Source: Pyropia haitanensis (taxonomy: Eukaryota; Rhodophyta; Bangiophyceae; Bangiales; Bangiaceae). Taken from it: 64,000 nucleotides of DNA. Below are positions 19,195-30,478 of this stretch, one piece after another. Position numbers and translations under genes: made by a program. The notes under the pieces were generated by a model, which was not told the DNA's origin, searched no databases, and was given only the letters and a program-made list of their open reading frames with translations. Position 1 is the first letter of the stretch. Each line of letters starts with the position of its first letter. The stretch lies in the NCBI GenBank assembly GCA_008729055.1, contig SDUX01000002.1:6611485-6675484 (forward strand), read 5' to 3'.

Positions 19195-20057
19195 GGCGGC
19201 GGTTCACGCCGTCGTACGGAAGCGGGTGTCCAAGCGCCGCTCGGGCCGAGTGACCGATGACAAGGTGATGGAGATGGGGGGGAGTGGGAATAGACAGCGC
19301 GCGAACAAGGCGAGGGGGGAGACGCGGACACGTCGCGATGGAGACCGGTGCCCACCACCGCCAGCCGATGGAGGCGCGAGTGGAGAGCGGCGGGCGCCGG
19401 CCGACCGACCGAGCGCGGCTGTGCTCATATACCGACATCGCGCCACTCTCGCCGACTCGGTCCAGCGCCAGCGCCGCGCCTCCCCCCCGCCACCCCCGTC
19501 TCGTCCACCGCCACAGACCGCCGCCGCCGCCCACCCCAGGCGTCCCGTGCCGCCGACCACCGCCACCGCCACCCCCACCGCCATCGCCACCGCCACCCCC
19601 ACCGCAAACGCCACCGCCGGCGGCGGCACGCCCGCTCCGCCGACGCCCACCGCCACGCGGTCAGACGGCGGCCGCCACACCGGGCGCGCCACCAAAATGC
19701 AACGGCGCGGCGACGCGCCTACCCCCCACCCCGCCCCTCCCCCGTCACGCCCGGCCCGTCAATGCAGCCAGCGCCACCCACGCCAACCCCCCCCCCCCGC
19801 AAACCCCGTCACCAACCGACGTGCAACGGGGAAGCAGAGGCCCAGCAGCGTGCAGCCGCTGCACTCGACCGCGACCGGCCACCGTCCATTGCTCCCGCGG
19901 GTGCGGGCGGCCGCCGCCGCGCACCCGGCCGCCGCCGTCGCGCGGCACGCCCCGCCCGTCCGCGGCGGCTCCCGCCGGCGCCCGCCGCGGCGGTGGCGGT
20001 GGCCAGGTGGCACGCCCCCCGCCGGCACCGCCCGCCGCGATGACAGCCGCTCCGCCC

Positions 20058-20065
20058 GCGGCGGC

Positions 20066-20130
<65 letters not shown>

Positions 20131-20132
20131 CT
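20058..20132. repeat. GGC triplet microsatellite
   Basis: A nearly pure GGC run of about 25 units, outside any supported gene. Confidence 0.9.
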
Positions 20133-20386
20133 TGGCCGGCGTCATCCCGGCACCGCCGTCGGTCGGTGGGTAGCGCACGGGTCATGCGTTTGCCGGCCGT
20201 TGTCGGCCGCGTACCGAACGAACGTCCGCACCGCAATTGAGAGCGCAGCTGGGGAAAAAAAAAAGTGGACCGTCGTGACGAGCCACCAGTGGCTGGTAGC
20301 CACCGAAATTCACCGTCACCAATCGGAGAGACAGAACCCCGGCCGAAGACCGGGCACTTGACCTCCGTGGCGTGCGCGGCGGTCAT

Positions 20387-20480
20387 CGCCGCCCGCCGCC
20401 ACCACCACCACCGCCGCCGCCGCCGCCACCACCACCACCACCACCACCACCGCCACCGCCGCCACCGCCACCGCCGCCTC
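20387..20480. repeat. CAC/CCG triplet microsatellite
   Basis: Alternating blocks of ACC and GCC triplets over about 95 bases, noncoding. Confidence 0.85.
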
Positions 20481-20883
20481 CCGCGCCCGTACGCGGCTGC
20501 AGCCGTGACCGCCTCCCATCGGTGACTCCCGCCAACAGCGGACGCGCCCTTTGCTGCTGCCGCCGCCGCCGCCGCCACCGCCGCCACCACCACCACTGGC
20601 GACGCCGCTGCCGGCGGGTGTGCCTGTGGCGTCTGCCGCGCCGGCCGCCGCTGCGCCCGGCTGCCGCCGTCGCCGCCGCCGTCGCCGCGGTGCGCGCCCC
20701 TCTCGGGTCGCACGCCGCCGCCGCCGCCGGCGGCCGCCGACGGCGTTCGTGCCCCGCGGCGCCCGCGGGGCGGCCTGGCCCGCCGCGGGGTGCGGCCGCG
20801 CGCACGCCGCGCATCGTCGCGAGGCCGCCGTTTGGTAGGTCCCGCCAGACGCACGCGCGCCACGCCGCGGTGGCGCCGCGAGG

Positions 20884-20929
<46 letters not shown>
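20884..20929 (+). repeat. 46-base poly-A run
   Basis: An uninterrupted A46 tract embedded in extremely GC-rich DNA. Such a run could be the tail of a retroposed transcript, but no matching body or target-site duplication was identified. Confidence 0.9.
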
Positions 20930-20931
<2 letters not shown>

Positions 20932-21175
20932 ACGGAAGAGAAACAAGCAAGAGCGCGGCGCGGCGCGCGGGCGCGGCCGCCGCGTCCACGCGGCGGCGGC
21001 GGTCCTTTGCAGCGACGCGCGGCTGTCCCAACGGGTAGCCCCGCGCTCCGCACGGCGGTCTGGAAGGGGGCGACCGCGGCGGCGGTGCGCGCGACCGCGA
21101 CGCGACCCGCCGACCGGGGCGCCCGCCGCGCGGAGCGGCGCGGCCGGTGGCGCGGCCGCGGCGGTCGCGGGAGAC

Positions 21176-21198
21176 AAAAAAAAAAAAAAAAAAAAAAA
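21176..21198 (+). repeat. 23-base poly-A run
   Basis: A second pure A tract (A23), same orientation, 250 bp downstream of the first. Confidence 0.9.
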
Positions 21199-21824
21199 CG
21201 GGCGCCCGGCGGGAGCCGTTGGCGGCGGGGCGAGCCTTGCTGCCCCCCCCCCCCCGCCCCCCCGAGCTCACGGTGATCCGCGTGTGCCGCGCGCGTCGGG
21301 CCGCGCGGCGCAGCCCATGCCGCCGCGATCCCGCTGTCCGCCCGCCCCGTTTGCTTTTCCACAGGGGCACGCCCGCCCGCCTGGCGGCCACGTCCATGCG
21401 TCCACCACGAGCGGCCGTCCCGCCGCGGCTGGCGGCGTCCGAGCCGCTTCCCCCCCCCCCACGGCCGTTTGCCACCCCCTCCGCACGCGGCCGGCCCCTC
21501 TTCGCCCCGCCAGTGCCCCCCCCTTCCAAAGCGGCTGGCCGCGGCGCCGTGCAGCCGCGCCGCCGGCCTTGCCCGCCCCACCGTGGCGCACGCGGCGGCC
21601 GCCGCGACGCCGCGACGGCCGGCCGGTAGCTGCCGCCACCGCCGTCGCCGCCGCTGCCGCCGCCGCCACCCCAGCGCCCTGCGTTGCCTCCCACCCGCCG
21701 TGGACAGCCGGGGTGCCTCCCGCCCCCCCGCGTCGCCGCCACCGCGCGGCCCCGCATCGGCCACCACCCGCACAGCGGCCGCACCTGTGGTCGTGCCGCC
21801 CGTGACGCGGGCCGCTGACGGAGC

Positions 21825-21829
21825 ATGGC

Positions 21830-21880
<51 letters not shown>

Positions 21881-22830
21881 GCCACCGCCGCCGTCGCCGC
21901 CGCCGTCGCCAATGGCCGCCGCGTCTGCGGGTACCGCTGGCGCCGCTGGGGCGCCGGCGGTGGCCACCACCGCGTCAACGCCGCCGCCCGTGGCGGTCGC
22001 GACGGCGGTGGAGGCGGGGGGGGGGTCGGCGGCCACACCGCCGCCGGGCGCAGGCGCTGACGGCCCACCGCCCGTGGTGTTGTTGCCAGAGCAGCAGCGG
22101 GCGGTGGAGCTGGCGGTGGAAGGGGCGTCCTTTTTTCTGACCGGCGCTGCGGGCACGGGTGCGTCGTGGTGGGTTGGATGGGGGGGGGGGGGCGGGTGTG
22201 TCTGGTCGGGGGGGAGGGGCACGGGTACAAGTCGAGCTGGGGTGGCTTGATGGGGAGGGGTGGACCCGCAGGCGTGACGACTGACAGCCCCGGGCGGCGC
22301 TCGCTGCACCCCCCACCTCTCCACGTCCCGCTCTTTGCGCCCCCCCCAGGCAAGACCGCCACCATCCGTGCCATCCTCGCCGCCATCACCCCCCTCCACC
22401 CGGCCGGCACCATTGCCGTCACGGCCACCACCGGCGTGGCGGCGGCGGCCCTCGGCGGCGTCACGCTCGCGTCGTTTGCCGGCACCGGCACCGCGACGGC
22501 GGCGGCCGACGCGCTCGCCCGGCGGCTGTCCCCGTCGGCGGCACGCCGCTGGGCCGTCACGCGGGTGCTGCTCGTGGATGAGGTGTCCATGCTGGCGGCG
22601 GCGGAGCTCGACACGCTCGCCGCGGTCGCCACCGCCGTCCGTCGCGTCGACGCGGTGGCTGCCGTGCAAGGGGGGGGGGGGGGGGGGGGGGGGGCACCAG
22701 CGGTGGCCACCGCCGCAGCCCGCGTCGCGTGGCGGCCGCCGCGGCTACCGCCGCCCCTTCCGACGGTCACCGCACCCGTGACCGTCGCGGCGGCGGCAGC
22801 GGCGGCGGCGGCAGCGGTGGCGGCGGCGGC

Positions 22831-22868
<38 letters not shown>

Positions 22869-24057
22869 GTTTGCGGGCATCCAGGTGATCGCGGTGGGGG
22901 ACTTTCTGCAGCTGCCGCCGCCACACGGGCGGATGGCGTTCCTGGCGGCGGCGTGGCGCGCGGCGTTTCCCGTTGCCATTCTGCTCCGGTCGGTGCACCG
23001 GCAGACCGAGGCGCCGCTGGTCGCGGCGCTCGCGGATCTCCGCCGTGGCCGCGTGTCGGACGCTACGTACGACCTGCTCGTCGGTATGGCACCGGGCGGG
23101 CGGGGGGGGGGGGGCGCCCGTCGCCCACCGCCAAAGCTCACGGTGGTGGCGGCGGCGGCGGTGGTGGTGGTGGTGGTGGCGGTGGCGGTGGTGGTGGTGG
23201 CAGTGGTGGTGGTGGTGGTGGTGGTGGTGGTGGTGGTGGCGGCGGCGGTGGTGGTGGTGGCGGCAATGACACCCACACGCGCCGCGATACCCCCCCCCCC
23301 CCCCCCCCCTCGCACCCCCCCCCCCAATCTGGCTGTGCACCCACCGCGCCGCCGCGGCCGCCCACAACGCGGCGGCGCTCGCGGCGCTCCCCCACCCCGT
23401 CACCACCGTCTACACCGCCGTGGACGTGGCGGTGACCCCCCCCGCGGCGGCCGCGTTGGACACCCTCCGCGAAGCCGCGGCGCTGCCGCTCGCGGTCGGC
23501 GCCCGCGTCGTCGCGACGCGCAACGAGGGCGGCGTGACGAATGGCGTCGGCGGGGTGGTGCGCGCGTTTGTGCCGCCGCCGCCCTCGTGGAGGGGGCGGC
23601 GCCACTGGTGGGGGGACGGCCTGTGGCGCCGCCTCGCCGCCGCGGGGGGGGGGGAGGGGGGGGGGGGGGTGCGGGTGCCACCCGTTGCGGACGCGGCGGT
23701 GGTGGCGGCGTCGCCGCGGGAGCTCGCCGCGTGGGCCGCCGCCGCGGCGGAGGTGCTGGGCGATTTGGGGGGTGGGGGCTGGGCACGACCGCGGACGCCG
23801 CGACGGCAGGGATGGGGGGGGGGGGGGGGGTACGGCGACCGCCGCCGCCGCGGCGGACGTGGCCGCCGCGGCCGACGCGACGACGCTCCTCCGCAACCGC
23901 CTGCGGTGGCTCATGGCCGCCCGCCGCCCCCGCGGCGCGGCCGCGCCGGAAGCCGCGGCGGCAGCGGCAGCGGCGGCAGCGGCGGCAGCGGCGGCAGCGG
24001 CGGCGGCGGCGGCCGCCGCCGCCACCCCCGCCGCCGCGGCGGCCGCGTCGGCGGCCG

Positions 24058-24088
<31 letters not shown>

Positions 24089-24666
24089 AGCACCCCCCCC
24101 CCACGCCCGCCCCCAGCGCCCCCCTCTACCCCCTCGTCACCTACGACAATGGCGTCACGCGGGTCGTCCCACCCACCGCCACCGCCACCACCGACGGGGA
24201 TGGGCTGCCCCTCGGGGTGCGGGTGCAGCTCCCCCTCGCACCCGGCTGGGCGGCGACCATCCACGCCGCCCAAGGGCGGTCCCTCGCCTCGTTTGTCGCG
24301 GACGTGGCGCCCGCGTTTGGGCCGGCCATGGTGTACGTGGCGCTCTCCCGGGCGGTGGCGGGGGGGGGGGTGACGCTCCGCTCGTTTGACCCGACGCGGG
24401 TCGCGGCCGACGCCGCGGCGGCCGCGTTTTATGAGGCCCTCGAGGGGGGGGGGACCGCCGCCGCCGCGGTCGCCGCCGCGGCGGCGGCGGCGGCGGCGGC
24501 CCGCGCGGAGGGGATCCCCGCCGCGGCCGAGGAGGGGGGGGACCCCCGGGGGGGGGGGGTCCTCCCCGCCCAGCCGGCCGCCCCGCCGGCGAGCCGCGAG
24601 GCGGAGCCGGGGGGGACTGGCCGCCCGCGGCGGCGGCGGCGCGACGCCAAGCCCGCCGCCGCGTAA
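21825..24666 (+). CDS. PIF1-family DNA helicase (2 exons, several frame breaks)
   Basis: 5'-3' DNA helicase of genome maintenance in nucleus or organelles. Exon 1 21825-22158, exon 2 22350-24666; the intron splits the Walker A codons (GAAGTG|KT). Motifs in order: LPEQQRAVELA (Q motif), GAAGTGKTATIRAI, ATTGVAAAALGG (Ia), VLLVDEVSML (Walker B), VIAVGDFLQLPP, the RSVHRQTE arginine segment, HNAAALAALP, LAVGARVVATRNE with NGVGGVV, then the PIF1 signature APGWAATIHAAQGRSL and YVALSRAV, and a basic C-terminus. Frame changes lie at G or C runs near 22671-22693, 23098-23113 or 23291-23330, 23769-23779, 23814-23830 and 24061-24103. A GGT tract at 23141-23264 probably encodes poly-Gly in the corrected frame. 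The Ala-rich N-terminus may be a targeting peptide. The family call is firm; exact protein sequence between motifs is uncertain. Confidence 0.85.
22159..22349 (+). other. PIF1 intron
   Basis: 191-bp phase-1 GT-AG intron: donor GGCACGG|GTGCGT, acceptor CCCCCCCAG|GCAAG. It contains a G-run at about 22181-22192. Removing it rebuilds GAAGTGKT exactly. Confidence 0.88.
23141..23264 (+). repeat. GGT/GGC triplet tract inside PIF1
   Basis: About 120 bases of GGT/GGC triplets in the region between the HRQT motif and the HNAAAL segment. Reads as poly-Gly in one frame and poly-Val in another; Gly is more likely given similar linkers elsewhere in the window. Confidence 0.85.
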
Positions 24667-25353
24667 CGCGGCGGCGGCTCCGCACCGCCGCCGCGGGTGG
24701 TGGACGCGGCACGCGCCGCCGCGGGCGGGCGGGTGCCGCCACGGCCGTGGCGGCCGGTCGTGGGCGGCGCGCGCCGAGGGCAGGCGAGGAACGGAAAATA
24801 AAAAAAAAAAGAGGAGGCGGCGGCGACGAGCCGCGCGGCGGTACGGGTGCGCGGCGGGGGGGGTGGGGATCGCGTGGGCGTCTGTCCACGCGCGCGGGTG
24901 TGCCGCCGCCCCGCCAACCGCCGTTGGCCAGCCCCGCCGACCACCGTTGGCCAGACCCGCCGACCACCGTCGGCCAGCCCCGCCGACCACCGTTGGCCAG
25001 ACCCGCCGACCATTGTTGGCCAGCCCCGCCGACCATTGTTGGCCAGCCCCGCCGCGCCCCTCCCCTCCCCTTACGGATTGCCACTTCCCCCCTCCCAGTC
25101 GGACACGCTGGATACCCCCCGCGCCTTGCCGCGCGGTAGACCGGTTCCCCCCCCCCCCCGCCCGCATGGTCCTCGCCTCTGTCCCCGTCTCCCCCCCTCC
25201 CCCCCCCTCCCCCCCCCCCCCACACCTCTAGTCCTCGCTGTCTCGCCGCCCTGCCCCCCCACCCACCCACCCACCAGCCCCCCCCCCCCCTCCCCCGCCC
25301 CCTCCCCCGCCCCCTCCCCCGCCCCCCCCTCCCCCCCCCCCCCCGCCCTCCCC
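24667..25353. other. Convergent spacer with minisatellite and C-rich tract
   Basis: Between the PIF1 stop and the sulfotransferase stop. A short AAAATAAAAAAAAAA stretch at about 24794-24810 follows PIF1 and may lie in its 3'UTR. A 23-bp minisatellite occupies 24923-25055. About 25150-25350 is almost only C with scattered T and A. Confidence 0.5.
24923..25055. repeat. 23-bp minisatellite, about 5.7 units
   Basis: Five full head-to-tail units starting GTTGGCCAG and ending CCGACCACC or CCGACCATT, plus a partial one. Units differ at 1-3 sites. Not CRISPR: the units are contiguous without unique spacers. Confidence 0.9.
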
Positions 25354-26335
25354 CTACTGCGGCACCCCACAATACTTGAGCCCCTCCCCCCCCGACCAGC
25401 CGCGCCCCCCCCGGGCGGCCGTCGCGCAGCGGCACCCATTCGGCGCGTCATCCAGCATCCACCGCCACGCGGTGCACGCGTAAAACGCGTCGCACAGCGC
25501 GCCGTAATTCCGCACCGCCACGCACAGCGCGTCGTTGGTCGCCTTGCGCCGCGTCGGCGGGTGCACCTCCCGGCGGACGCCCAAAAAGTCGAGCACCGAC
25601 GTCACCACCGCCGCGGGCGACGCGAGGTACTCTTCGTACGTGACGGTCATGGCACATAGGGGGGGGGAGCCGGACGCCAGTGCCGTGCTGGGGGGGGGGG
25701 GGGGGGGGGTGGGGCGGCCGCCCCACCACCCCCATCGTGCGCGGCGGGGGGGGGGGGGGCGGCGGCTCCCGCCCGGCGAGCGCCGCCACCGCCCGCGCGA
25801 CGCGGCGGTCGCTCTCGACAAACATGCGCATCAGGCCGTAGAGCGCGTCCATGTCGTCGACCGCAAACGTGCAGCCGGCGCCAACCGCACAGCGGCTCGC
25901 CGCGGTCGTGCCCGGCCGGAGCCCCTCGATGGCGCTCGTATCGTTGAGCACCCGCGCCGTATACTCGCCGACCGCCGCCTTGACCACATTCCCCCGCACG
26001 TTCCACAGCAGCCGCACGCCCGCCTCCCGCGCGAGCGCCCGCCACGCGGTCGGGTCCGCCTCAATGTGCCACGGCCGGATCTTAAAGCCGCCCACCTTGC
26101 CTTGCGCCGCCGCCGCCGCAAAGATGGACCGCGCGCGGGCGAGCGCGGCGGTGCTGTTGCGCCGGTAGACGCCGTGGTCCACCGCCTCGGCGGCGGGGAT
26201 GGCGATATCCCGGTGCGCGGCGAGCTGCGACATGAGCGCCGAGCTGCCCGAGTGGCCCATAAAGACGAGGAGGAAGGCGCGTGCGCGGCCCGCCGCGCAC
26301 GCGGGGGGGGGACGACGGGGTGCGCCGCCGCCGGC

Positions 26336-26373
<38 letters not shown>

Positions 26374-26937
26374 AGGCGACGCGGCGGCGGCGCCGACGGG
26401 GGGTGGCGCCCCCCGGGTGGCGACGGCGCGGACCGTATCCCCGACGGGCGCCGGCAGCGCGTCGAGGTCGACGACGCCCCCGTAGAGCGCCGCGGCGGTG
26501 ACCACCACCGCCGCCGCCGCCGCGACAATCACCGCCGCAACGATGGCGGTGCCCGCCGCCGCGGCGGCCGCGACGCCCCGCCGGCGGCCGCGGCCGTCGG
26601 CGGCGGCCGCCGCCGTGCCAGCCACGGCACGGGCCCAGCGGCCGCCGGGCCGGCCAGAGGCGGGGAAGGGGAGCGCGTGGAAGAGGGCGGCCACGCCGCT
26701 GCTGCCGCTGCCGCTGCCGCTGCCGCTGCCGCCGCCGCCGCCGCTGCTGCTGCTGCTGCTGAGGCCGCTACCGCCGGCAATGCGGCCGGGGCTGCCGCTG
26801 CCGCTCCCGCCGGGGCTGACGCTGCTGGCAATGGTCGCGGGGAGGCCCGACCCGCCGCCCGCGACGGGCGCCGAGGAGCTCATGCGGAGGGTGGTGGTGC
26901 CCGGCGGGGTGCTGGCCGGCCGGAGGCGCGAAAACAT
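25354..26937 (-). CDS. Type II membrane (Golgi-type) sulfotransferase-like protein (frame breaks)
   Basis: Probably transfers sulfate from PAPS to a glycan in the Golgi lumen. ATG at 26937, Ser/Gly-rich cytosolic part, a single hydrophobic segment at about residues 120-152 (Ala/Val/Ile-rich, after RRRG), a low-complexity stem, then the catalytic domain. The 5'-phosphosulfate loop reads FMGHSGSSALMSQL, where many carbohydrate sulfotransferases have Arg before Ser-Gly. Further on are WNVRGNVVKAAVGEY (3'-phosphate-type segment) and, near the end, TVTYEEYLASPAAV and VLDFLGV, typical of the family's C-terminal part. The TM part, the loop part and the C-terminal part are in three frames; switches fall at G9 26303-26311, G14 25746-25759 and G20 25690-25709, each explained by one missing base, and the sum restores frame. 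Acceptor unknown; sulfated galactan is a guess from the suggested organism. Confidence 0.72.
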
Positions 26938-27030
26938 GCTTGACCGTCAATGGGGAAAGGCGGCGGGGGGGACGGGTGCGACGAGCTATAAAGAAAAGGG
27001 GAGGGAGAGAAAAAAAGAGGGGAACAAAAG
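26938..27030 (-). promoter_or_regulatory. Pyrimidine-rich leader of the sulfotransferase gene
   Basis: Upstream of ATG 26937 the + strand is purine-rich (GGGGAGGGAGAG and an A-rich block at about 26990-27020), so the sense strand is C/T-rich, like the leaders of other genes here. Confidence 0.35.
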
Positions 27031-30000
27031 CAGACACGCCAGGCCGCCGCACTGGTTCAGGGGGTAGAGGTAAACCCAACGGCGGGACGGCCGGCCGCCG
27101 GCGGGTACGGGGAGCGTGCCTCCAGCGCTCGGGGGGAGGTGACCACCCGCCGACCCGCCCGGCCGTCCGGCGACCGCGACCCGCGCGACCGCCAACCCCC
27201 AGAGACGGGCGGCGGTCGACGACGGCGGGCGCGGCGCGGCACGACCGCGGCGGCAGCGGCGACACCGGCAGTCTCGTCGCGGCGGCGCAACTGGCGGTGG
27301 GGGCGGGGCGAGCACGGGTCGGGGATGTGCGGGGCGCCGCCACCGCCCGTCTGGGCGTCACGGCCGTGCGCAGGCGACGCGCACCCGGCACGGCCGCCGC
27401 GTGCCGCACCCGCCCCAGTGACGGTAGCGGCGGTGGTGGGGGCGGCGGCGGCGGCGGGCGGGCGACACACGCGCGGCGGTCGCGTCCTATGGCGGCGGCC
27501 GCTTTGCGCACTTCGCCGCCCCCCCCCCCGACACCACCCGGCAACCCCCACCAGCACCACCACCTCCCCGCGACGGGGTGTCATCGCCATTGCCCACAGC
27601 CCATTTCGTGGCGTTGGGGGGGCGGGTGGCGGGAGGGCGCTCCAGACGATGGGCCCGCAACGCCTGGCCGCGGCCAGAGCGCCCGTCCTGGCCTCCCCCC
27701 CGCAGCGGCGGGCGGCGGGCGCGATGCGATTCGTCCATTGACAGGGGTGGCTACCTGACACCGTGCGGCGGCCGCGCGGCGCCGCGCGCGCCCGCCGTTG
27801 ACAGTCCCGCCAGCGGTGGGGTGGCGTCCCGGCCACGCGGCCCGAGCGGTGGGCCCGCAGCTGGCGCGTCCCGCCGCAGCTCATGCAACGTAGCACGCCC
27901 GGCGCTGCGTTTGGCCGCGCGCCGCCACAGACGGCGGCGGCGGCCAGCTGTCATCCGTTGACGGGATCCGTTGACGGGCGTTGGGGGAGGGGGCTGCCAG
28001 GACGCCCGCCCTGCGACCGCAGTCACAACCTGTGGGATGGATGGGTGACCTGGACGGCGGCCAACCTCCCAAAGACGGCTGTCCACGGTGGGGGGGGGGG
28101 GAAGCTCAACCTCCATTCACTCCCTCGCGTGCAAACAAGGCAGTCTCGCCCACAAACGATCCATGCCGAAGAGAGACACCCACAGCAGCGCAATCGTCTA
28201 GACCCCCACGTGGGTGGGTGTGGGGCGGCGCGCCCGCTGCGGCGTCACCCACGCGGCCTCTGCGACAGCGCGGGGAGAGGCCCAGCGCTCTTGGCACGCG
28301 GGGCCGGCTACTTGGGCGTCGGATCAACCGTCCGCCCGCGCCCGCGCCGAGCGCCGACCGGCGCCGCCGCCGGCGAGCGGCGCCGCGTGCCGGGCCGCGG
28401 CGTGTGTGGTGGGGATCCCGGCAGTGCGGATGCCGCTCGGCGCCCGCCGCCGCCTGCTGTCTGCGGGCGGCCGGCCTCGGTGGCGGCGGCGGGAAGGCGG
28501 GTGGCCGCTCGGGGGGGGGGGGGGGGAGGGGGGGTGGCCGCTCAACGGCGGCGGCGGCCGCTCGGTCCTCTGCCACTTGACTCACCCGGGGGGAACGCCC
28601 GACCAGCTGCCTGTCTGCGCCGCTTCTCCCCCCACCCGTCGTACAGAAAGGAGGGGGAGGAGGATGCAAAAAACAGCAACAAGAAGAGATAGAGAAGAAA
28701 AACACGACAACGCTGCAGCGGCGGATGCAACCCCGTGGCTGGAGAGGGGGCACCCGTCACGAGAAAAGTGGGGAGGGGAGGACGCCCGCCGGCGGCTGCG
28801 GCAGCGCTCTTGACGCGTACTTGTCTACCCCTTCCCCCCCGCGGGCCCGCCCCCGCTGCCCAGGGGGTGCCCCTACTACCCGGCACGGATGCGTTGCGCG
28901 TAGGGGCGACGCCGCGGCCGCCGCGGCCACGGCAAACGCGCTCCGCATCGGCGACGGTCCCCCCCCCCAACCCCCCCTTCCCCTTGGGCAACCGCAAACG
29001 CTGCGACGGCCGCCCCACCCAAACAGTCTGCTGCGCGCCACCGCGCAGCGCGCCCCCAGCGGATGAGCTCCGCAGTTGGGACGGACGTGGCCGACAACCA
29101 ACGGGGAAGGGCGACGCCGACGGCCGCCGGCCGCCGCCTGCGGGCCGCCCGGGCCCCCGACGTGGTGGGCGATCGCGCCGGCGGCGGGGGCCGTCGTCGT
29201 CGACGTCGCAGCGGTCGCCGCCGGCCCCCCGCGGCGTGCCGCACCTGCAGGGATGGTGTCGGCCGCCGGACGCGGCCGTGGTCGTGGTGGCGGACCCGCG
29301 CACGCCGCCGCGTCGTCACCCGCTACGACAGTCTGGGGGGGAGGGGGAGTGGGCATCGCCAGCGCCCGGTGCGGGGCACCTCCCCACACCGGGTCAAACA
29401 CGGACGTGCACCAGCTGGGCGGCCGCCACGGGCAAGTCGCCGCGGCGGCCGGCTCCTACGTCGCCGCCGCATGTAGGTGGCGCTGCGAAAACGACCGGAT
29501 GGGCGTGGCCGGCGGTCATCCCCACGCGCTGCACGGGCGCGGCACCGCGGCGGGCCGCCGAGAGAGACAGCGCCACGCGAGTGCCGCGCGCCGCCGACGC
29601 AGCCGTCCCCCGCTCGTCGGCAGCATCGTCCACGGCCCGTGCGGCGCTGCCGGCAGCGTCGCCCCTTCCGCCTCCCGCCCCGGGGGGCGAGCGGACGCTG
29701 CGCGGCGGAGCGGTGGACAGGTCGTGAGCCCCGCCCCGCGTTGCGCGGCGCCGAGTGGCGGGGGAGGTGGCGTGGGAGGGAGGGGTGCACGCGGGCAGGG
29801 GCGCCGTGCGGGCGCGGTCGCGATCGGCGCGGCGCGGGGCGCGACCGAGGCGTGTTCCGCCCATGGATTCCCGGCGTGTGGGGCCCGCCCGCATCGTCTG
29901 CAGCAGCACTCACGCGCCGGCCTGGGACAATTGACCTTGCCCGCGTGCTCAATTGCGTCTGGCGCCGCGCACCTCACGCGCCCGACGGATCGCACCTCCC

Positions 30001-30370
30001 GCCGCGGCGCGCGGCGGCGCGCGTGCAAAACCGCGGCCGGCTGGCGCTATCCACGCCGCGGGGGGTGGCCGGCCGCATCGCCCGCCGCTGGCAGCACGCG
30101 GGCTACAGCCGCCGCCCGGGCGCGGTCACCCCTGGCTGCGGATCCACCGCCGCGCCCGCGTGCCGCCCGCCCGGCCGACGACCCCCCCCCCCTTTGTGGT
30201 GCGTCGGTCTGCCTCGGCCTTTGTCCCAGGCCGCCCCTGACCTGCCGCCCCTTCTCCCTGGGGCCGCCGCGGACTCGCCGCCGCCCCTCCCCAGTCTTCC
30301 GCTCGCCCCTGCCGTGACGCCCGCCCCGGCCACCCGCCTGCTCCGGCCGCCGCCCCTGCCTGCCGCCGCC
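27031..30370. other. Large intergenic region between divergent genes
   Basis: 3.3 kb without a recognisable gene. Many open frames of Arg/Ala/Gly/Pro composition exist on both strands but none carries a motif I know. Homopolymers at about 28090-28102 (G) and 28509-28527 (G). A hidden lineage-specific gene cannot be excluded. Confidence 0.4.
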
Positions 30371-30440
30371 ATGCATCCCGCCACCGCCTTTGCCACGCCC
30401 GCGGTGGCGCGGGGGGCCCTCCCCGCCACCGGCCGCCGCT

Positions 30441-30478
<38 letters not shown>

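Larger units (their letters stand above)
19195..21824. other. Intergenic region between divergent genes, repeat-rich
   Basis: Separates the Cys-rich gene (leftward) from the PIF1 gene (rightward). It holds GGC and CAC/CCG triplet tracts and two poly-A runs listed separately. A purine-rich stretch at 19260-19330 is C/T-rich in the sense of the Cys-rich gene. A very long minus-strand open frame across 19745-22669 is a composition artefact that overlaps real PIF1 sequence. Confidence 0.45.

Noticed and set aside
19745..22669. Long minus-strand open frame of 974 codons
   Set aside because: It is antisense to the PIF1 P-loop region and intergenic repeats; its composition is Arg/Gly/Ala/Pro noise and it has no motif. 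PIF1 on the + strand has diagnostic motifs.
24923..25055. CRISPR-like repeat array
   Set aside because: Units are contiguous with no unique spacers, and the context is eukaryotic.
28106..29303. Overlapping open frames on both strands between the sulfotransferase and SulA-like genes
   Set aside because: All are Arg/Pro/Gly/Ala low-complexity without motifs, targeting signals or frame-consistent neighbours.
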